DNA of 29,838 nt from Nitrospirota bacterium (GTDB lineage Bacteria > JACPQY01). Both the position numbers and the translations under genes were made by a program. Below, one piece after another: positions 15,143 through 23,399 of the stretch (positions are counted from its first letter, which is position 1; the number at the start of each line of letters is the position of its first letter). The notes under the pieces are model-generated. The model made no database searches. It had not been told where the DNA came from and worked only from the letters and a program-made list of their open reading frames with translations. Location of the stretch: contig JACPQY010000072.1 in the NCBI GenBank assembly GCA_016190245.1, positions 1 to 29,838 of the forward strand, given 5' to 3'.

Positions 15143-16459
15143 CGGGTCGCGGGCCTGCTGCTCGTCGCCTTGTTCATCGGTCTGCGGCCCGGCCTCGCCT
15201 CGGCCGTGCCCAGCTTCTCGCGGCAGACGGATCGCTCATGCAGCTCCTGTCATGTCATCTGGCCGGGGCAACTGCGGAAGGCGGGACGGGTCTTCAAGTT
15301 CGCCCAGTACGGGGATGCGGCGCCCGAATACCCTGGCGGGGAGGTGAAGGGGGACCGGCTGAGTCTTCTCCGGGTCTTCCCCCTTTCCGCGCGCTTTGCG
15401 GCCGCGCCCTACGCGAGCGGGCCGGGCGAACCGGCGGGGTCGAACTCGCAGATCGATCGTCTGTCAGTCTTTCTTTCCGGGAGAGTGGCCGACGGCGTCG
15501 GCGCGCACTCGGAGCTTTCGTATGAGGGGCAGTTGGTGGTCCCTGCCGCGCGGCTCGCCCTCAGGGGGCCTTCCTCGGCCAACTACGCGAGTGGTCTGGT
15601 TGTGGGTCGGATGGAGCCCGGCGGCGCGGATCCGTTCAATACCATCCGCCACAATGCGCTGTTGATGCGGTGGATCACTCCGGCGCTGAGCGAGGGGGAG
15701 CTCCCGCTGGTGTCAACCCGGAACTTCGGCGCGGTGGCCCAGGTGTACCTTTTCGACGAGATCTACCTTGCTGCCGGTCCCTTCCGCGGCAGTTCCGCCT
15801 GGGCGACGGCCGACCAGGGATTGGATCTCTTCGCTCGGGGTGCCGTGGACCACCTATTGGACTGGGGGGACGACGCGAGTGTGATGCTCGGGACCTTCGT
15901 CTACACCGGGAAGGAACGCGATCGCACCATGCCTGGAGCGTCGGACGCCGGCGCGGAAATCCCGTTGACGTACGACACCTCGGTTCGACGCTGGGGACTG
16001 GATGCTCAATTCCAGTATTTTTCGGGAAAGCATGGGGCCCAGTTGACGGCCGTGATGGTGCAGGGGCGCGATGGAAAGGCCGGGGGTGCGGCGCCTGCGG
16101 CCTACACGGGTTTCGTTCTGGACGCGCTCTATGTTTCGGGCTGGGAGCATGGGATTCTGCTGCGGTGGGATTCCATCTACACACGGCCGGACATCGCGAG
16201 GGGGAGAAAGACTCTGGGTTTCGGCCCGGTGTTCTTCCTCTCAGAGAATGTCCGGCTGGGCGTGGAATGGCGGCAGCAGATTCGCACTGGCCGCGCGGGC
16301 GGCGAGCCGATCCCCGAAGTCCCGCATCAGCATGCTCCTGTTCGACGTGTTTCCCAGGCCGCGAAGGCCCCAACGGGGGACGTGAGCTTGGCGCCGGAGA
16401 GTGCGGGCGGGAGCCGCGGGAAGACCGGTCTTTCCTTCGTCATTGATGTGGCGTTTTGA
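15131..16459 (+). CDS. Monoheme cytochrome c-porin fusion, Cyc2-like
   Basis: A 442-aa protein. The signal peptide (residues 1-25, ASA cleavage) is followed at once by a single heme-binding site CSSCH (37-41) in the setting VPSFSRQTDRSCSSCH, then RKAGRVFKFAQYGD, and about 380 residues of beta-barrel sequence ending GLSFVIDVAF. A short N-terminal heme segment with a (S/A)xFxRQT-CxxCH-GRxFK pattern ahead of a barrel is the layout of Cyc2, the outer-membrane Fe(II) oxidase of iron oxidisers. Many proteins of this wider class have unknown roles. ATG 15131 suits the signal peptide but has no clear ribosome-binding site. ATG 15038, with GAGGG upstream, would add 31 residues before it. No ccm genes are in the window. 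Fur-linked context favours iron metabolism, as assimilation or as respiration. Confidence 0.72.
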   Translation: MYSSRVAGLLLVALFIGLRPGLASAVPSFSRQTDRSCSSCHVIWPGQLRKAGRVFKFAQYGDAAPEYPGGEVKGDRLSLLRVFPLSARFAAAPYASGPGEPAGSNSQIDRLSVFLSGRVADGVGAHSELSYEGQLVVPAARLALRGPSSANYASGLVVGRMEPGGADPFNTIRHNALLMRWITPALSEGELPLVSTRNFGAVAQVYLFDEIYLAAGPFRGSSAWATADQGLDLFARGAVDHLLDWGDDASVMLGTFVYTGKERDRTMPGASDAGAEIPLTYDTSVRRWGLDAQFQYFSGKHGAQLTAVMVQGRDGKAGGAAPAAYTGFVLDALYVSGWEHGILLRWDSIYTRPDIARGRKTLGFGPVFFLSENVRLGVEWRQQIRTGRAGGEPIPEVPHQHAPVRRVSQAAKAPTGDVSLAPESAGGSRGKTGLSFVIDVAF

Positions 16460-17750
16460 CGTGGGCGTGCGGACGCTGACGCCTTTTCGTATACTGGAAG
16501 GCACGCCACCGGTGCTCTGCATCTCGCTCTGTTGCCTCGTCCTGTTCGGGCAGGTTTGGACTGCCCGGGGCTATGAGGTCCCTTCCGGGTCGCTGGCGCC
16601 GGTCTTTCCTGAGGCGAAAACGATTTCGAAGATCGAGGTCCGGTTCTCCGATGAGAGCTACGAGGCATGGCTCAGAGCGCTGCCCAAGAAGCCTTCGATC
16701 GAGGAGCGTGTGTTCGAGGGCTACGAGTTTCGGAAGGCCGCCGAGTCGGGGGACGGCTCCACGGTGGGCTATGCCTTTTTTGTGGACGAGATCGGGAAGG
16801 ATCGGCCGATCACATTCCTCGTCTCCGTTGCGCTGCCCGGCGAGGTGAGGGCCCTGGAGGTGGTGCACTACCGGGAGACGCGCGGCGGCGAGATCCGCGC
16901 GAAGTCGTTTCTCAAGCAGTACCGTGGCCGAACGCTGGCGGATTCGTTCGGAGATGTGAAGGTCGTCCGCGGGGCGACGCTCTCGGCGTACTCAGCCACG
17001 CGGGCGGTGGTGAAGGCGCTGGCCGTGGTGCGATCGCTCGGGAGTCCGGGCGTCGAGGTGAAGCGGGGGGAGGCGACCAAGTTGGCGTCGAGCCGGTTCC
17101 TTCGCAGGTCGTTCTTTGTGGGAGATGCCGTGCTCACGATGCACGTGGAGTGCGGGGGCCGGGACGCGGCGGCCTGCGCGGTGGTTCTGGATGAGGTGGC
17201 AGGGGAGGCGCGGCGCTGGTTTCGTCGGTTCGAGGAGTGGAGGGAGGGTTGTTTTCACCCGGCCCTGGTGGACTTGGAGCGTCGTGCGCGGTCCTACCGG
17301 GATGCCTCGGGCGGGGCGTTCGACCTCAGGTGGGCCAAGCCGGCCGCCCGGCAGGGCATCGACTTCGGCAGCGTGTACAAGGGTTTCATCCTCGACCGCG
17401 TGGCGGAATTGATGCAAGATGAAGGGATGGGCCGCTTCGAATTGGCCTACGGCGATTCGAGTTTCCTCGTTCGGGGGGGGGGTAGCCGGTTTCTTGCCTG
17501 GGGGCGGGAACTGGAGGTACGGGACGGTAGCCTCTCGGTTTCGGCCGCTTCGGGGGAGTACAGCCGAATCGTGGACGCGCGGGACGGCCGGCCCCTCACC
17601 GGGCGGCGTGTGGCCTATGCCATGCATCCGAGCGCGGAGGTGAGCGATGCGCTCTCGACCGCGTGCCTGTTGACGGGATCGCGGTGTCCCACGGTGGCGG
17701 AGCGCCTGCGCGGCGTGGCGCTGGCCTTCGCCGCGCCCGAGGACTTCTGA
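16446..17750 (+). CDS. FMN-binding domain fused to ApbE-like FMN transferase
   Basis: A 434-aa exported protein (hydrophobic signal or anchor, residues 21-38). Residues about 80-195 resemble an FMN_bind domain: VGYAFFVDEIGKDRPITFLVSVAL and a GATLS motif at 176-180 whose Thr is the expected covalent-FMN acceptor. The residue before GAT is Arg rather than Ser/Thr. Residues about 220-434 match ApbE flavin transferases: SGGAFDLRW, DFGSVYKGFILDRVAELM, RIVDARDGRPL and SDALSTACLLTG. The usual His of the HxxDPxTG segment is Arg. Thus the flavin carrier and the enzyme that attaches FMN appear to be in one chain. Such flavinylated proteins carry electrons in the periplasm. It overlaps the preceding cytochrome gene by 14 bases (translational coupling). 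A G10 run at 17473-17482 lies in the ApbE part. Confidence 0.78.
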   Translation: MWRFDVGVRTLTPFRILEGTPPVLCISLCCLVLFGQVWTARGYEVPSGSLAPVFPEAKTISKIEVRFSDESYEAWLRALPKKPSIEERVFEGYEFRKAAESGDGSTVGYAFFVDEIGKDRPITFLVSVALPGEVRALEVVHYRETRGGEIRAKSFLKQYRGRTLADSFGDVKVVRGATLSAYSATRAVVKALAVVRSLGSPGVEVKRGEATKLASSRFLRRSFFVGDAVLTMHVECGGRDAAACAVVLDEVAGEARRWFRRFEEWREGCFHPALVDLERRARSYRDASGGAFDLRWAKPAARQGIDFGSVYKGFILDRVAELMQDEGMGRFELAYGDSSFLVRGGGSRFLAWGRELEVRDGSLSVSAASGEYSRIVDARDGRPLTGRRVAYAMHPSAEVSDALSTACLLTGSRCPTVAERLRGVALAFAAPEDF

Positions 17751-17751
17751 C

Positions 17752-18219
17752 ATGCTACGGAAGCTCCCCGTTGAGACCAGACTCACCATCAGCCTCTTTC
17801 TTGCGTTCTGCCTCGCAGGCCCGTTCGTGAACGCTCTGTACCACATCCTCAAAGTGGGGGTGGGGCTGGACAGCGGGACGGTTCACTACCAGGGAAACGG
17901 CGACCTTCCGCCCAAGAGTTTTCTCGAAATGGTGGAGACCACCCACTTTCATACGTGGATCCAAGCGGTGGTGATGTTCCTGGCGTCGCTCCTGTTCAGC
18001 CTCACCGGGCAGCTCGGTCCGCGCCGGCGTGGGGGCCTGGTTGTGGCCGGCTACGGTTTCGTCCTCCTCCATCTCATCTCGCCGTTTCTCGCGCGCCTGG
18101 CCGTGCCGGGAGGCACGCTGTTGGTACTGGCCTCGGCTGTGGGCATTACGTTCTGCCTGTGGTTGTACGCCGGCTTCGTATTGAGAGAGATCTGGTCCGC
18201 GCCAGGCCGGTACAACTGA
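17752..18219 (+). CDS. Small four-helix membrane protein of unknown function in the iron/flavin cluster
   Basis: A 155-aa protein with four hydrophobic helices (about 12-31, 64-85, 95-117 and 121-145). Histidines lie within or at the ends of helices (H31, H65, H67, H107), in the segment ETTHFHTWIQAVVM. That could fit heme or quinone binding, but I do not recognise the family and no function is proved. It starts one base after the stop of the FMN/ApbE gene, so it is almost certainly co-translated. The position suggests a membrane partner that passes electrons to or from the flavin protein. The start ATG 17752 is the only reasonable one. Confidence 0.75.
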   Translation: MLRKLPVETRLTISLFLAFCLAGPFVNALYHILKVGVGLDSGTVHYQGNGDLPPKSFLEMVETTHFHTWIQAVVMFLASLLFSLTGQLGPRRRGGLVVAGYGFVLLHLISPFLARLAVPGGTLLVLASAVGITFCLWLYAGFVLREIWSAPGRYN

Positions 18220-18306
18220 TCTCTCCGGCACCGCAGGCGGAGCTCCCGGTCATACGCAACAGGGATGCGACGCCCGCGGTCAGCTTTTTCACCTGTGATT
18301 TTTAAA

Positions 18307-18335
18307 TTGACGCGTATATCCCGTCCTGCTAGAGT
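18307..18335 (+). promoter_or_regulatory. Sigma70-type promoter of motA-motB
   Basis: TTGACG (18307-18312), 17 bp, TAGAGT (18330-18335), in an AT-rich patch that contrasts with the surrounding DNA. The predicted start is near 18342, giving a leader of about 40 bases with AAGGGAAGGG before ATG 18385. The 165-base gap 18220-18384 holds nothing else recognisable. Confidence 0.5.
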
Positions 18336-18384
18336 AAACGCAATTTTCTGCCGATTCATTGTGCTAAAGGGAAGGGTGTAGGCG

Positions 18385-19227
18385 ATGAAGGTCGTTCGAG
18401 GCATGCAGAGTTCCACTCCCCTGGGACTCCTCGTGGGCGTGGGCGGGATGATGGTAGCCATCGTGCTGGAGATGGGCCACTTGAATCCGGATTTCGGCAC
18501 ACCTTTTCTCAAGATCTCGGCCCTCCTGATCATCTTTGCCGGTGGGTACGGTGCCGTCCTGTTGTCGCTTCCCGCCGCTACGGCCCTCGCGGCTCCGAGG
18601 CTGTTTCTCCTCTCTTTTTCAAGGATAGCCATTGACCGCCAGGAGCTGACGAACACGCTGACCACGTGGGCACAGAAGGCCCGCCGGGGCGGCATTCTTC
18701 AGCTTGAGACCGATCTCGCGGAGGTGGATCACCCGTTCATTCACAAGGGACTCCGGATGATCATTGACGGTGTGGACCCCAAGCTCGTGCGCGAGGTGCT
18801 CGAGAACAACATTGACCGCATGCGACAGCGGCACGCGCTGGGGGCGGAGGTGTACAACCAGTTTGGCGGCTACGCGCCCACCATGGGCGTGGTGGGTGCG
18901 ATCGTGGGTCTCATCGGCGCCCTTTCCGAGGCGGGCGCGGAAGGTTCGGATCCGGCCGAGGTGGTCGGCGCGATCGCCACGGCGTTCATCGCCAGTTTCT
19001 ACGGCGTGGGGATTGCCAACCTGATTCTGCTCCCCATCGCGCGCAAGCTGAAGGCGCGGTCCGATGACGAGATCTTCATGCTCGAGGCCGCCGTGGACGG
19101 ACTCCTCGCGCTTCAGCAGGGCGAGCACCCCACGTACATTCAAGATCGCATGAATTCCTACTTCGCCTTCACGGAGGAGGCGGAGGGCGCGCCCCGGGAA
19201 GTGAGCACCGAGAGCAAGGCGGCATAG
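18385..19227 (+). CDS. motA: Flagellar motor stator protein MotA
   Basis: A 280-aa inner-membrane protein, standard MotA length. Four hydrophobic segments lie at about 10-29, 41-63, 165-182 and 196-218, with a large cytoplasmic loop between the second and third. That loop carries the charged motif (R100-E108, RRGGILQLE) that contacts FliG. The third segment has APTMGVVGAIVGLIGAL, including the conserved proline (P165) near the proton path. It forms the stator with MotB, encoded 25 bases downstream. No other flagellar genes are in the window, but the FapA-type protein at 4026-6092 may be functionally related. Confidence 0.93.
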   Translation: MKVVRGMQSSTPLGLLVGVGGMMVAIVLEMGHLNPDFGTPFLKISALLIIFAGGYGAVLLSLPAATALAAPRLFLLSFSRIAIDRQELTNTLTTWAQKARRGGILQLETDLAEVDHPFIHKGLRMIIDGVDPKLVREVLENNIDRMRQRHALGAEVYNQFGGYAPTMGVVGAIVGLIGALSEAGAEGSDPAEVVGAIATAFIASFYGVGIANLILLPIARKLKARSDDEIFMLEAAVDGLLALQQGEHPTYIQDRMNSYFAFTEEAEGAPREVSTESKAA

Positions 19228-19252
19228 CCGGGCGCTCGGGATGCCGAGCTGA

Positions 19253-19957
19253 ATGGCCAGAAAGAAGAAGGGTGGGCACGATGGGGGCGGTGGCGGTCAC
19301 GATGCCACCGGAGGCTTGCGCTGGCTTCTCACCTATGCCGACCTCATCACGCTCCTCCTCGCGCTCTTTATTTTCCTCTACTCCGCCTCGCAGATGGACA
19401 CGGCGAAGATGGCGAGCTTCCTTCAACAGTGGCACGAGGCCTTCACGATCATCGGAAAGGAGCCCATCCCGTCTCAAACAAACGTCATTCCCGAGCTGAC
19501 CCGCTACAAGACGATCCGCGAGGCGTTCTACGAGCGTTTGAGCGAGGAGCTCAAGAAGGGAGAGATCAAGATCGAGTCGCGTCCCGAGGCGCTCATCCTT
19601 CAGATCTTCAACGAGACGCTCTTTTTCGAGGCGGCCAGCGCGGATTTGCGACCTGAATCGCACCGCGTCCTGAAAAAGATTTCGGAGCTCCTGCGGGGCT
19701 TGTCCAACCAGATCCGAATCGTCGGCCACACGGATCCCGTTCCCATCCGAAGCGAGCGGTATCCCACCAACTGGGAGCTGTCTTCCGCTCGCGCATCGGC
19801 GGTGGGCCGGTACATGATCGATCAGGGAGTGGATCCCTACCGGCTGATGGCGGCGGGCCGGGCCGAGTTCGAGCCGATCGAAGGGCTCCTGGCGGACGAT
19901 CCGCGCAACCGTCGAGTGGAGGTCTGGATCCTGCGCAAGGGGCAAGAGGAGTGGTAG
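19253..19957 (+). CDS. motB: Flagellar motor stator protein MotB
   Basis: A 234-aa protein with a short basic N-terminus (KKKGG), one membrane helix WLLTYADLITLLLALFIFL with the proton-binding D30, and a C-terminal OmpA/Pal peptidoglycan-binding domain (VGHTDPVPI, NWELSSARA, NRRVEVWIL). It anchors the MotA ring to the cell wall. The TYAD motif and the absence of Val after the Asp favour a proton stator, though ion choice is not certain from sequence. After the stop come two compact hairpins (ACGGG-GT-CCCGT 19961-19972; GGCGC-TGT-GCGCC 19974-19986) that may separate it from the next gene. Confidence 0.93.
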   Translation: MARKKKGGHDGGGGGHDATGGLRWLLTYADLITLLLALFIFLYSASQMDTAKMASFLQQWHEAFTIIGKEPIPSQTNVIPELTRYKTIREAFYERLSEELKKGEIKIESRPEALILQIFNETLFFEAASADLRPESHRVLKKISELLRGLSNQIRIVGHTDPVPIRSERYPTNWELSSARASAVGRYMIDQGVDPYRLMAAGRAEFEPIEGLLADDPRNRRVEVWILRKGQEEW

Positions 19958-19960
19958 GAG

Positions 19961-19986
19961 ACGGGGTCCCGTAGGCGCTGTGCGCC
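19961..19986 (+). terminator. Paired hairpins after motB
   Basis: Two adjacent perfect 5-bp stems with loops of two and three bases. No U-tract follows. Weak candidate for a terminator or mRNA 3' end. Confidence 0.3.
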
Positions 19987-20030
19987 GCCGGCGCGTTGAA
20001 ACGCCCGGCCGCGCGTGAAAGAGTCGCGGC

Positions 20031-23000
20031 GTGAGCGGTTCCACTCCGAGCGGTCGAACGGCTGAGCAGACGGCGGGCCTGCGCCACCGGGGTATGGGGC
20101 GGGCGTGGGCTTGGCTGCTCGTCCTGGGCGGCATCGCCGGGCTGATCGTCGGTGTCGTGCTCTTCGACCGATCGAGTCCGAGCGCAGCGATTCGCCTGGA
20201 CCTCGACCGGGGCGAAGTCCTGAGCCGCGCCGCTGCATTTCTGGCGGCCATTGGCGAGGAGACCGACGACTACCGGACGGCCATCCGATTCGTCGAGCCT
20301 TCGGAAACGCTCCGCTACGTCGAGAAGACGCTGGGGATTGAAGAAACCAACCGGCTCCTCCGGGGGGGGGTGCGTCTCCACCGCTGGGAAGTACGGTTTT
20401 TCAGGCCCGGCGAGAAGACGGAGTTCACAGTGGGTTTGACGCCGGGAGGGATGCTCGTTCTCTACGAGAAGATCGTTCCGGAGGACGAACCCGGCGGGGC
20501 GTTGGGGGAGCTGGAGGCCGAGGGCCGGGCGCGGGAGTTCCTGCGCTCTTTCGCTCCGGTGGACGCGGGGGCTCTCGAACGGATCGAGTCCGGCTCCACG
20601 GCACGCCCCAGCCGGGCTGATGTGACGATCACATTCCGGGATGGGGGCAGCGCGATCGCGGAGGCCGAGCATCGGTTCGACGTGTGGTTCCTGGGCGACC
20701 GACTCGGGGGATTCAACGAGTACTACCAGGTGCCGGAGGCGTTCACCCGCGATGGGGCGGCGCTCGATGCGCTGCGCTCGGCCGTGCAGACGGTGGCCGA
20801 CTACGCGCACACAGCGCTCGAGATCGCCATGCTGATTGTGTTTCTCGTCGCGGTGCGGCGCGGGTGCGTGCCGTGGGAGATGTCGCTGGCGGCCGGCGCT
20901 GCGCTCGCGGGGGTCGAAATCCTTTCCCACGCCAACTCGCTGGGCCTCTGGCTGCACAGCTACGATCCCGTGCAGTCCTACGGCAGTTTCCTGACCGGCT
21001 TCGCGACGCAGGGCGTGACGTCGGCCGCGTACGAGGGGTTGGGCGGCCTCGTGCTGGCCGGTGCGGCCCTCGGGTTGGCACGCATGACCGGCGACGGACG
21101 GGGGCTGGGTGAGGTTCTTCTGGGGCCGGGATCGCCTCCGTCCGTCGGACGAGGGGTCGCGACCGGCTACGGCTTGGCCGGCGTGATGTTCGGCTACGTC
21201 ACGCTCTTCTATCTCGCGGGGCAGGAGTGGCTTGGCTTCTTCGTCCCGCTCACGGTCAACTACGACGATACGCTTTCGACGCGCTTGCCGTGGGCATATC
21301 CGCTCGGGGTCGGGGTCTCCGCCTCACTCACGGAGGAGCTGATGTACCGCTTGTTTGCGATCGAGGCCGTAAGGCGTCTCACGCGGAGTTCGGTCCTCGC
21401 GGTGCTCCTCCCAGCCGCGGCTTGGGGGTTCGGCCACACGTTCTATGACGTCGAGCCTGTCTATGCCCGGGGGATCGAGGTCGGAGGGATGGGATTGGTC
21501 CTGGGCTGGGCCTACCTGCGCTTTGGCCTGCTGCCCTGTCTCGTGTGGCACTACGCCTACGACGCAGGCCTTGTGGGTCAACTTCTGCTCCGGAGCGGCA
21601 ACCCGACCTTCTTGGCCTCCGGGGTGGCCGTGGTGGGACTGGCGATCGCCCCGGTCTTTCTCGCTTGGCCGGGAGTGCGGCGATGGATCGGTCGTCGGCT
21701 CGAAGCCGGCCATCCGGAAGGTGGTCCGCTCGCTGCGTCTGAGACGGGGTGGTCTCCCCCGCCGGCGCAGCGCCCACCCGCTCCCCTCGCCTGGTTCGGG
21801 TACGCACTCGGCCTCGCGTCGCTGGCCCTACCCTTCGTCTGGACTCGATTCGAGAACCCCGGCGCCACTGTGGGCGAAGTGCGGCTCACGCGCGCGCAAG
21901 CCCTGCAACGGGCGGAGGAGTGGCTCGCGACCGAAGGATTCGACACTGCGGATTACCGGCGTGTGGACGAGCTCGAAATCGCGGACGACGGATGGGACGC
22001 CGTCTACCTGTCGAGAATGAACGGCGCGAGGACAGCCCGGGGGATACTCGACGACGCGGGAGCGGGTCGGCCTGTCTGGCTCTTTCGCTGGTTCCGTCCC
22101 CAGGACGAGCACGCGCTTGCGGTCGCCGTGGATCAGGAAGGGCGGATTACAAGATTCGAGATGGGCCTGCCAGAAAATGAGCAGGGCGCATCGCTGAGCC
22201 TCACCGAGGCGCGCGCCCTGGCCAGGGCGGCGGCGGAGCGCTGGCGGCCGGACCTGCGGCCGGACGAGTGGGAGGAGAGCCACACGTCCTACGTGCGTCC
22301 CGCGCGCACCGACTACGACATCTGGTGGACGCGGAGGGGGGGGGAATTGGCGGAGGCCGAGGCCCATCTCCATGTGGGGTTGGCGGGCGACCGTATCGCC
22401 CGCCTCGACTCGCACGTGGAGGCGCCGGAAAGGTTCATCGATGACGCGTCGCGCGTCGGACCTATCGATCACGTGGTGGGTCTGACGGGCGATCTGGGCG
22501 GAATGATCAAGAGCGGAGCGGCCATGCTAGCCGCGGTGATCCAGCTCCGCGCGGGGCGATTTGACTTGCGAATGGGGCTTCTTCTCGGGGGCGCGGTGCT
22601 CGTCCTCCGACTGCTGGGTCTGGCCAATGCGTGGCCCGTGTTCTGGGCGGGCTACGCGGACGACACGGCCGCCTCGCCATTCCTCTATCTCTACCAGTCG
22701 CTAGCGGACGACCTGATGGCCGGCGGATGGTCGGCGTTCGTCACGTTCCTTCTGATCGGAGCGGGCTGGCGTGCACGACCGTGGAGTCGGAGGGGCGCGG
22801 GGGGTGCCCCGCTTGCCCTCGCGCTACGCATCGCCATCTCGATCGGGCTCACCTTTACCGCCGCATATCTTTTCGGCGAGCGATGGCCCGGCCACTACCT
22901 CCAACTCTTCGCCTACTCGCAGGAATACAACACGTACTCGCCGCTCGGGTCGGCCGCTCTCGATGCCGTCTCGCGGGGGATCGGTCTCATCGGTGTCGTG

Positions 23001-23390
23001 GGCGTGTTCGCCACCCTCGCGGAATGGCGTCCGCGTGGGCGCTCACTCTGGGTGGCGCTCTATTTCCTCGTCGCGGCCTGCGACGCCTGGCGCGCGGGCG
23101 CCTCGGCAGGCCTTCATGTTGCGGACACCGCGACCGCGGTCCTGCCGGACGTCCTGGCTCTGGCCTGCCTCCTGCGCTTCGGCGGCTTCGATCGCCGAGC
23201 GATCTTTCTCCTGGGCGCGGCGCCCGCGTGGCTGTCGGGGCTGAGCGTGCTCGAAGGGCCGGGCCTGTGGTGGCGTGCCAACGGGGCAGCTTGCGTGATC
23301 GCGCTGGCCCTGATGGCGTGGCGGATGACCTGGCCTGGAAACCCATCTCGGGCGCGTGCGCAGCTTGACAGCCCCGGGGCGATTTGCTAA
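20031..23390 (+). CDS. Giant CPBP-family (CAAX-like) membrane protease with duplicated extracytoplasmic domain
   Basis: A 1119-aa protein, much longer than usual CPBP proteases (about 200-300 aa). Order: TM (about 24-45); extracytoplasmic domain A (about 59-260); membrane block with the three CPBP motifs EELMYR (435-440), FGHTF (H469) and HYAYD (H507, D511); extracytoplasmic domain B (about 620-804); second membrane block (about 815-1105). Domains A and B are clearly related: both begin with an Ala-rich helix and a G(x)-DxxDYR turn and end with GDR(L/I)...-PE-(A/R)F-x-(R/D)D. The second membrane block lacks the protease motifs. The motifs imply an intramembrane metalloprotease, substrate unknown. 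GTG 20031 is the longest start; ATG 20094 is an alternative. G9 runs at 20362 and 22336 sit in both duplicated domains. No operon partner is evident. Confidence 0.78.
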   Translation: MSGSTPSGRTAEQTAGLRHRGMGRAWAWLLVLGGIAGLIVGVVLFDRSSPSAAIRLDLDRGEVLSRAAAFLAAIGEETDDYRTAIRFVEPSETLRYVEKTLGIEETNRLLRGGVRLHRWEVRFFRPGEKTEFTVGLTPGGMLVLYEKIVPEDEPGGALGELEAEGRAREFLRSFAPVDAGALERIESGSTARPSRADVTITFRDGGSAIAEAEHRFDVWFLGDRLGGFNEYYQVPEAFTRDGAALDALRSAVQTVADYAHTALEIAMLIVFLVAVRRGCVPWEMSLAAGAALAGVEILSHANSLGLWLHSYDPVQSYGSFLTGFATQGVTSAAYEGLGGLVLAGAALGLARMTGDGRGLGEVLLGPGSPPSVGRGVATGYGLAGVMFGYVTLFYLAGQEWLGFFVPLTVNYDDTLSTRLPWAYPLGVGVSASLTEELMYRLFAIEAVRRLTRSSVLAVLLPAAAWGFGHTFYDVEPVYARGIEVGGMGLVLGWAYLRFGLLPCLVWHYAYDAGLVGQLLLRSGNPTFLASGVAVVGLAIAPVFLAWPGVRRWIGRRLEAGHPEGGPLAASETGWSPPPAQRPPAPLAWFGYALGLASLALPFVWTRFENPGATVGEVRLTRAQALQRAEEWLATEGFDTADYRRVDELEIADDGWDAVYLSRMNGARTARGILDDAGAGRPVWLFRWFRPQDEHALAVAVDQEGRITRFEMGLPENEQGASLSLTEARALARAAAERWRPDLRPDEWEESHTSYVRPARTDYDIWWTRRGGELAEAEAHLHVGLAGDRIARLDSHVEAPERFIDDASRVGPIDHVVGLTGDLGGMIKSGAAMLAAVIQLRAGRFDLRMGLLLGGAVLVLRLLGLANAWPVFWAGYADDTAASPFLYLYQSLADDLMAGGWSAFVTFLLIGAGWRARPWSRRGAGGAPLALALRIAISIGLTFTAAYLFGERWPGHYLQLFAYSQEYNTYSPLGSAALDAVSRGIGLIGVVGVFATLAEWRPRGRSLWVALYFLVAACDAWRAGASAGLHVADTATAVLPDVLALACLLRFGGFDRRAIFLLGAAPAWLSGLSVLEGPGLWWRANGAACVIALALMAWRMTWPGNPSRARAQLDSPGAIC

Positions 23391-23399
23391 TCCGCGTGC

